5,524 nt of DNA. Source: Dehalococcoidia bacterium (GTDB lineage Bacteria > Chloroflexota > Dehalococcoidia > JACVQG01). The notes under the pieces are model-generated. The model did no database searches. It was not told the origin of the DNA and saw nothing but the letters and a program-made list of their open reading frames with translations. This document shows positions 1 through 4,188 of this stretch, piece after piece. The translations under genes were made by a program, and so were the position numbers. The stretch spans positions 1-5,524 of the forward strand of contig JACVQG010000353.1 of the NCBI GenBank assembly GCA_015661045.1, given 5' to 3'. How positions within the stretch are numbered: position 1 is the first letter of the stretch; every line of letters starts with the position of its first letter.

Positions 1-657
1 CGGATTACCGCTCTAAAGTATCTCCTGGCACTTGTGCTGATCACTGCTGTTGCTGCCTGCACCCAGGAGCCAAAAAACCCTCTGCCAGTACCGGCCCAGG
101 GCACGCCTACACTAAACCCTTCAGTGGCTACCCCGACGCTAAGCCGTCCAACAGTATCACCTGCTCCAACGGCATCACCGACACCGGGCCGTCCATCGGC
201 TTCACCCGCTCCGGCGGCAACCGCGGCTCCAACTGCCTCTTTTACATTCAAGAACGAGCTTATTGCCTTTGATTACGGGACCGCCTGGCGGCTCAGTGGA
301 ACCTCTGAAAACTCCGTTACTCTGGGCTTGAAAGAGAAGCCGGGGGATGTGTTCCTATCTGTAAAATGGCTCCCCGGCGACCAGTCCCGTAGCTCCGATG
401 TCCAGCGGCTATATGAAGAACGGCTGGGTATGGTAGCCCGTGAGGTGAAGCGGCTGGATGACATCACAATCGGGAATATTACGGCTACAAGGTACGCGGG
501 CCTTATCCGCAAGGGCAATCAATCAGTGGTCACCCTCAATGTTCTCTTCCAATCAGGCAGTGTCCTGTATATGGCAACATATACAGCTAACTCTGTAGAC
601 TTCCCGGCTTATTCTGCCGAGGCAGACAGGGTAATAAAAAGCCTCCGCGTACCCTGA
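1..657 (+). CDS. Lipoprotein with Ser/Thr/Pro linker and PsbP/Mog1-like domain (5' end cut by window)
   Basis: The frame is open from the first base. Its first 19 residues (KYLLALVLITAVAA core) form a hydrophobic signal sequence ending in a lipobox, VAA before Cys at 58-60, so the protein is probably lipidated and displayed outside the membrane. A GTG at 34 would leave only eight residues before that Cys, too few for a signal peptide, so the true start lies upstream of the window. The Cys is followed by about 55 residues rich in Pro, Thr, Ser and Ala (roughly 61-240), a flexible spacer. The rest, about 135 residues, looks like a small alpha/beta domain of the PsbP/Mog1 type (features: ITIGNITATRY, GSVLYMATYT, final VIKSLRV). 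The N-terminal domain of the binding protein at 4185 has the same pattern. The gene ends in tandem stops, TGA then TAG. Function unknown. The lipoprotein call is firm; the fold is inferred. Confidence 0.8.
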   Translation, partial: RITALKYLLALVLITAVAACTQEPKNPLPVPAQGTPTLNPSVATPTLSRPTVSPAPTASPTPGRPSASPAPAATAAPTASFTFKNELIAFDYGTAWRLSGTSENSVTLGLKEKPGDVFLSVKWLPGDQSRSSDVQRLYEERLGMVAREVKRLDDITIGNITATRYAGLIRKGNQSVVTLNVLFQSGSVLYMATYTANSVDFPAYSAEADRVIKSLRVP

Positions 658-712
658 TAGTCAATTAATACAAACGCACAAAAGCCTGAAGCATCATTTA
701 TGGAAGATTCGT

Positions 713-813
713 CTCGTCATTGCGAGCGAAGCGAAGCAATCTCATCACCTTGAGGCTGTTTACTCATCCAAAAGCGGAGATTGCTTCGTCGCCGTGCTCC
801 TCGCAATGACGAG
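713..813. repeat. Large imperfect inverted repeat (TCATTGCGAG...GCAATCTC type)
   Basis: The left arm (713-743) and right arm (777-813) are reverse complements over a 13-nt outer block (CTCGTCATTGCGA) and a 12-nt inner block (CGAAGCAATCTC). Between the blocks the left arm has 6 nt and the right arm has 12 nt that do not match well. A 33-nt spacer (744-776) forms the loop. I recognise the arm sequence as a widespread type of dispersed intergenic palindrome in bacterial genomes. It lies between the lipoprotein gene and the nfi promoter and could help terminate transcription from upstream. There is no coding sequence in it, so it looks like a small non-autonomous REP/MITE-like unit rather than an insertion sequence. 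Confidence 0.85.
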
Positions 814-846
814 TGGTACGGTATTACTTTTTACATCGGTATTAGT

Positions 847-875
847 TTGTCCGATTAAGCTGGACACTGTATAAT
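847..875 (+). promoter_or_regulatory. Sigma70-type promoter for nfi
   Basis: A TTGTCC -35 box (847-852, four of six consensus bases) is separated by exactly 17 bp from a perfect TATAAT -10 box (870-875). Transcription would start around 881-883, which coincides with the GTG start codon at 882. The mRNA would then be leaderless or nearly so. No Shine-Dalgarno sequence precedes the GTG, which agrees with that. Confidence 0.7.
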
Positions 876-881
876 TGGAAT

Positions 882-1522
882 GTGAAGGCAAAACCTCTTC
901 ACGAGTGGCGTGTCAGCACGGCTGAAGCTAAAGAAATCCAGTTGCGTCTGGCTGGCCAGGTATCCAGAATAAATGCCATCAACAATCCCAAATTTGTAGC
1001 CGGGGTGGACTTATCGCCGCCGGATAAAGAGGGGATAGCCAGGGGCGCAGTGGTGGTGTTGCGTTTGCCTGGGTTGGGCCTTGTAGAGGTCCAGACGGCA
1101 ATAGCGAAGCCGGGTTTCCCGTATGTGCCGGGGCTTCTCTCTTTTCGTGAGGCCCCTGTAATTTTAGCGGCCTGTGAAAAATTAAAACTCTCTCCAGACT
1201 TTATTCTGGTGGATGGGGTATTGCCAGCCATCTGGGAATGCTTCTTGACATACCGAGTATTGGTTGTGCCAAGTCTATTCTGGTGGGGAAGAATGAGGAA
1301 GTAGGATCTGAAATAGGAAGTTGGTCTCCTTTGATGGATAAGGGAGAGCTTATCGGGGCTGCTTTGCGGACGCGTAAGGGGGTAAAGCCGGTTTATGTAT
1401 CTATCGGCCATAAAGTAGACCTGGAATCTGCCATTCACTGGGTGCTGGCGTGTTGCCGGGGATACCGGCTCCCGGAGCCTATAAGATTGGCGCATCTGGC
1501 GGCAGCGGGTAGGTTAGAATAA
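882..1522 (+). pseudogene. nfi: Endonuclease V, disrupted by a 28-nt loss at the signature loop
   Basis: Endonuclease V cleaves DNA one phosphodiester 3' of deaminated bases such as hypoxanthine and starts their repair in the cytoplasm. The first frame (882 to about 1217) has the expected N-terminus and metal-binding residues: D43 in AGVDLSP, the PYVPG motif, E90 in LSFREAP, and D111 in ILVDG (1212-1214). The frame then shifts. The second frame, from about 1220 to the TAA at 1520-1522, gives [19 protein letters not shown] and the rest of the family C-terminus. The family motif DGxGxAHPRxxGxASHxG has lost the section between DG and IASH. Adding 28 nt restores a 222-residue protein of normal length, with D43, E90, D111 and the motif Lys (about 140) falling near the D43, E89, D110 and K139 I recall for the Thermotoga enzyme. 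GTG 882 is the only usual in-frame start after the TAG at 843. As written it cannot make an active enzyme. It is either a pseudogene or a sequence error. Confidence 0.9.
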
Positions 1523-1540
1523 CGGAATATGAATCTAATG

Positions 1541-1600
1541 ACCCCCCCTACCCCCCTTTACGTAAAGGGGGCAGTCCCGATAAATCGGGACGGGGGTTTT
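1541..1600. repeat. GC-rich palindromic array after nfi (possible terminator)
   Basis: C-runs at 1542-1548 and 1551-1556 lead into a perfect 20-nt palindrome at 1552-1571 (CCCCCTTTAC and its reverse complement). A perfect 7-bp hairpin follows: GTCCCGA (1574-1580), loop TAAA, TCGGGAC (1585-1591), then GGGGGTTTT (1592-1600). The final G-run can also pair back to the first C-runs, making a larger nested structure. It starts 19 nt after the nfi stop codon, so it may act as a terminator on the + strand, although the T-run is only four bases. It resembles dispersed intergenic repeats more than a standard terminator. Confidence 0.65.
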
Positions 1601-1603
1601 CGA

Positions 1604-1632
1604 CCATCGGCCGAGTTCCGATGCATCGATGG
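1604..1632. repeat. Small overlapping inverted repeats
   Basis: CATCGG (1605-1610) and CCGATG (1618-1623) can form a 6-bp hairpin with a 7-nt loop. Alternatively CCATCG (1604-1609) can pair with CGATGG (1627-1632). The two structures exclude each other. They lie upstream of the candidate prfB promoter, so they might be an operator-like site or a remnant of the adjacent repeat. No function can be assigned. Confidence 0.35.
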
Positions 1633-1662
1633 GCGAGGTTTGGAATTTATCAATATCGTGGT

Positions 1663-1690
1663 TTGGACACGACTAAAATGTAAATATAAT
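1663..1690 (+). promoter_or_regulatory. Candidate promoter for the prfB operon
   Basis: A perfect TATAAT (1685-1690) is preceded, 16 bp away, by TTGGAC (1663-1668), a weak -35 box that matches the consensus only in its TTG. The region is locally AT-rich compared with its surroundings. Transcription would begin near 1697, giving a leader of about 79 nt before the prfB start codon. This is the best promoter candidate in the nfi-prfB gap. Confidence 0.5.
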
Positions 1691-1692
1691 TA

Positions 1693-1753
1693 CCCCTCAC
1701 CCCGTTCGCCTAGCTCAGGGCAGGCTTAGTCCTCTCCCCTCGGGGGCGAGGAG
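1693..1753. repeat. C-rich/G-rich repeat-like leader with hairpin
   Basis: The segment begins with CCCCTCACCCC and ends in a hairpin: CCTC-T-CCCC (1731-1739), loop TCG, GGGG-C-GAGG (1743-1751), eight pairs with one mismatch. Between them GCCT (1709-1712) and AGGC (1720-1723) can also pair. The composition and layout resemble dispersed intergenic repeats of the CCCTCACCC...CCTCTCCC kind. If transcription starts near 1697 this whole element is in the prfB 5' leader, 12 nt upstream of its Shine-Dalgarno sequence. Confidence 0.5.
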
Positions 1754-1765
1754 ATTTGATATATC

Positions 1766-1771
1766 AGGAGG
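1766..1771 (+). promoter_or_regulatory. Strong Shine-Dalgarno of prfB
   Basis: A perfect AGGAGG lies 4 nt before the ATG at 1776. It fixes the start of the short zero-frame section of prfB, which is easily missed because that section meets an in-frame TGA after only 22 codons. Confidence 0.85.
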
Positions 1772-1829
1772 TTTAATGCAGGAACTTAAGAACAGGCTGG
1801 GCGCTCTCGATGAGCGGATTAACAATTTA

Positions 1830-1845
1830 ATGGTGCATCTTTGAC
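1830..1845 (+). promoter_or_regulatory. RF2 programmed +1 frameshift site (CTTTGAC)
   Basis: CTT TGA C (1839-1845) is the classical RF2 autoregulation site. When RF2 is scarce, slow reading of the in-frame UGA lets the peptidyl-tRNA slip +1 onto UUU and translation continues with GAC. The coding potential here follows exactly that switch. In E. coli an AGGGGG stimulator sits 3 nt before CTT. Here the same position holds ATGGTG (1830-1835), of which only GGTG can pair with the anti-Shine-Dalgarno, so the stimulator is weaker. Confidence 0.92.
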
Positions 1846-2800
1846 GTCGCCGGACGAGAAGGAAAAATAGCTCAAAAGGAGCAAGAGAGTCTCCAGCCGG
1901 ATTTCTGGGGTGACCCAATACAGGCACAGACTACTCTCCGCTGGCTGGCCCGGGAGAAGAAGTTCATTGATACGTGGCGAAACATCGAAAAGAATGCTTC
2001 TGAGATGGTTGGCCTATTCGATATAGCCATGCAGGAAAACGATACTGCAATGGCTGAGGAAATCGGAGCCGAGGCAGCCAAGCTGGCAGGCCAGGTGGAT
2101 CAGCTAGAGCTCCAGATGATGCTCCGCGGTGAGTATGACTCCCGCAATGCAATCCTTAACTTATCTTCGGGGGCGGGGGGAACCGAGGCCCAGGACTGGA
2201 CGCAGATGCTTCTGCGCATGTATCTACGGCTTGCGGAAAGATGGGGTTATAAATCTGAGGTATTAGATACCAATCCCGGTGAGCAGGCGGGTTTAAAGAG
2301 CGCGGTATTGGAGATGAAAGGCGATTTTGCCTTTGGCTACCTCCGCTCGGAGCATGGGGTACACCGGCTGGTACGCCTCTCGCCTTTTGACTCCGATCAC
2401 GCCCGTCATACCTCTTTTGCTATGGTAGAGGTGATGCCCGAGGCCGAGAAGGATGTTGACATAAAGATAAACCCCGATGACATCAGGATGGAAGCCTACC
2501 GCTCCCGGCATAGTCGTCACGCAGCAGAGTGAGCGGTCTCAGCTTCAAAACAAGGAGATTGCCTTAAGGCTACTTCAGGCACGCCTGCTGGAAATAGAGC
2601 TGGCCAAGAAGGCGGAGGAACGGGCCAAGCTAAAAGGGGAGCATGTAGCTGCCGGGTGGGGTAATCAGATACGGAGCTATGTTTTGCACCCTTACAAAAT
2701 GGTAAAAGACCATCGCACTGACTATGAGACGAGCAATGCCCAGGCAGTGCTGGATGGGGAACTGGATGAGTTTATCCATTCTTACCTTCGTTCAAGGTTG

Positions 2801-2807
2801 GGAGGAG
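2801..2807 (+). promoter_or_regulatory. Shine-Dalgarno of the peptidase gene, inside prfB
   Basis: GGAGGAG, coding for the last residues of RF2, lies 4 nt before the ATG at 2812. The prfB stop and this start share one base (TAATG), a typical translational-coupling arrangement. It favours ATG 2812 over the in-frame ATG at 2830. Confidence 0.75.
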
Positions 2808-2811
2808 AATA

Positions 2812-4188
2812 ATGCTAAAAAGGTTATTTATGAATCAACGACTCAGGTGGAAATCCGGGGCATGTCTACCAAAGGCATCTCTTAAAAAGGGGCTTTTATT
2901 ATTTTTTGTTGCCTTGTGGCTTCTTGGGTTGGCTTTCCCCGCCCCGGCGGAAGCGCAGGCGGCCATACAGCTACGTTACAAGCTGGATAGATTGACCTGC
3001 GTCTCTTCGGTGGTAAGCGAAGCCTGGCCTGAGTTTACTCCAGCTACAAAAGTAGATACCAGTTGGGTATGGCAGATGAAAAAGACCGGCGGCCTTCCGC
3101 CGGGAGCCAAGCTGGAATATAGCTGGTTAATTGAGGATGCCCAGGGGAGACGGCTGGAAACGCCTCCTGCGAACCTGGCTTTCGATGACACCCGCTTCCC
3201 GTGGCAAAACATTAAGGACGGCCTGATTACCCTCTACTGGTATGAAGGGGACCAGAATTTTGCCCAGAGACTGTTATCTGCAGGCCAGAAGGCATTACAG
3301 CGCATGGCTACAGAAACTGGCACCAGGCTGGACCGGCCTGTAAGGATATATATATATAATAGCTCGGAGGCAGTAAACCTGGCCAGCGTTGCCTGGGGTG
3401 AAACAACCGTAGCCCATGAGCTAACCCATGTACTTACCAATCAGTTAACACAGAGTTGCTATGGAGGCATACCCACCTGGCTCAGCGAGGGGCTTTCCAC
3501 CTATGCCGAGGGTGAACTGGAGACAAGCCAGCAACGGAGGCTTCAGCGGGCTATAAGTGACAATAGTATATTTTCCGTCCACACCCTTTCCGGACCTTTC
3601 CCTGCCCAGACCGACCTGGCCCTCCTCTCCTACGCCCAGAGCTATAGCGTGGTGAAATTTCTGATTGATAAATTTGGCGGCGCCAAAATTGTAGCCTTCC
3701 AAACTGCCTTTAAAGAAGGGTTGACGGATGATGAAGCGTTAAATAAAGTCTACAATCTGGATACTGATAAGCTGGATGCTCAGTGGCGGGCAAGCGTGGG
3801 CGCGCCTCCCCGTCCTGCTGCGACTCCGGCCACAGCGCCGACTGTCACGCCACGACCGGCTACTCCATCTCCTGCGGTAACGCCGGCGCCTACTCCAGCG
3901 GTACCAACTCCGGCAGTACCCGGTCCAACTCCGACGCCACTTGTATTAACACCGGTGTCTACTCCAATTCCGACACCATCTATAGTGACGCCGGTCCCCA
4001 CTCTAGCGCCGGTGCCTACACCGGCTCCAACGCCAGCAGCTTCCAGGGGATTTTTAGGTTGCAGGGCTGCGGCGGCTACTTCCAGCGCCCCCGTTCATAA
4101 ACCGGAATGGGGAAGCGGGATGTTAGCCTTTGGGTTTGTTGCCTTCGGACTTACATTATTTGGCTGGATAAAGAGGGGACGAAGATGA
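2812..4188 (+). CDS. Secreted, membrane-anchored zinc metallopeptidase (MA-like gluzincin)
   Basis: This 458-residue protein has a long N-terminus with a signal peptide: a hydrophobic core at 27-42 and a likely cleavage after A48 (AEA|QA). A beta-rich domain follows (about 50-150, with LEYSWLIEDAQG and ITLYWYEGD). The peptidase core has HELTH at 202-206, the two His being zinc ligands and Glu203 the catalytic base. E226 in PTWLSEGLSTYAEGE is the likely third ligand, 20 residues on, the gluzincin pattern. LSYAQSYSVVKFLIDKFG completes the core. Residues 332-410 are a Pro/Thr spacer, then a lone Cys417, a transmembrane segment (437-453) and the basic tail KRGRR, so the enzyme probably faces outward from the membrane. 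The stretch between IYIYNSSE and WGETTVAHELTH is about 26 residues shorter than I expect in this family and lacks the usual WTGGVAF-like piece. This may be an in-frame loss. It sits between prfB and the binding protein, overlapping both. Confidence 0.85.
   Translation: MLKRLFMNQRLRWKSGACLPKASLKKGLLLFFVALWLLGLAFPAPAEAQAAIQLRYKLDRLTCVSSVVSEAWPEFTPATKVDTSWVWQMKKTGGLPPGAKLEYSWLIEDAQGRRLETPPANLAFDDTRFPWQNIKDGLITLYWYEGDQNFAQRLLSAGQKALQRMATETGTRLDRPVRIYIYNSSEAVNLASVAWGETTVAHELTHVLTNQLTQSCYGGIPTWLSEGLSTYAEGELETSQQRRLQRAISDNSIFSVHTLSGPFPAQTDLALLSYAQSYSVVKFLIDKFGGAKIVAFQTAFKEGLTDDEALNKVYNLDTDKLDAQWRASVGAPPRPAATPATAPTVTPRPATPSPAVTPAPTPAVPTPAVPGPTPTPLVLTPVSTPIPTPSIVTPVPTLAPVPTPAPTPAASRGFLGCRAAAATSSAPVHKPEWGSGMLAFGFVAFGLTLFGWIKRGRR
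3805..4041 (+). repeat. Pro/Thr-rich low-complexity linker coding repeat
   Basis: About 79 codons encode irregular repeats of the kind TPAP, TPVP and VPTP, made from variations on ACNCCNRCNCCN. This is the spacer between the peptidase core and its membrane anchor, probably spanning the cell envelope. The simple sequence also opens long false reading frames in the other frames and on the opposite strand. Length variation by slippage is likely between strains. Confidence 0.85.

Larger units (their letters stand above)
1776..2812 (+). pseudogene. prfB: Peptide chain release factor 2, with programmed frameshift, but lacking the GGQ segment
   Basis: RF2 recognises UGA and UAA stop codons in the ribosomal A site and triggers peptide release through its GGQ loop. 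Translation starts at ATG 1776, runs 22 codons to CTT-TGA (1839-1844), and continues in the +1 frame from GAC 1843 (DVAGREGKIAQ). The acidic SGAGGTEAQDW segment, the stop-codon-reading SPF tripeptide (S202-F204, 2380-2388) and [12 protein letters not shown] are all present. At 2503-2507 the frame breaks. The next frame resumes at [12 protein letters not shown] and runs normally through [22 protein letters not shown] to TAA 2810-2812. The missing part corresponds to the SGAGGQ...RITHLPT stretch, 22 residues, so the essential GGQ is absent. Restoring 65 nt, and allowing for the programmed shift, gives 366 residues, the usual RF2 length (365 in E. coli). Family identity is certain. Whether the gap is real or an assembly fault is open. 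The gene overlaps the next by one base. Confidence 0.93.

Noticed and set aside
713..813. CRISPR array or IS end
   Set aside because: There are only two arms in inverted orientation, no regular direct repeats, and no transposase or cas gene in the window.
899..1495. A 198-codon open frame on the - strand
   Set aside because: It is antisense to nfi, whose two sense-strand halves match endonuclease V motifs. The antisense translation is basic and Ser/Arg-rich without a recognisable domain.
1529..1729. A 66-codon open frame on the + strand
   Set aside because: It runs through intergenic palindromes and the prfB promoter, has no ribosome-binding site and resembles no protein I know.
1839..1845. 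TGA in prfB as evidence of stop-codon reassignment
   Set aside because: The context is the classical RF2 +1 frameshift site and the protein continues in the +1 frame. Other genes here end in TGA at sensible places.
1212..2510. Translational bypass, intein or intron as explanation for the frame breaks in nfi and prfB
   Set aside because: Those would add sequence to the gene. Here coding sequence is missing, so no splicing or hopping of the given sequence could restore the lost motifs.
3780..4100. Open frames on both strands over the linker region (Gly/Val-rich antisense, Ser/Gly/Asn-rich in another sense frame)
   Set aside because: They are by-products of the simple ACN-CCN repeat that encodes the Pro/Thr linker of the peptidase.
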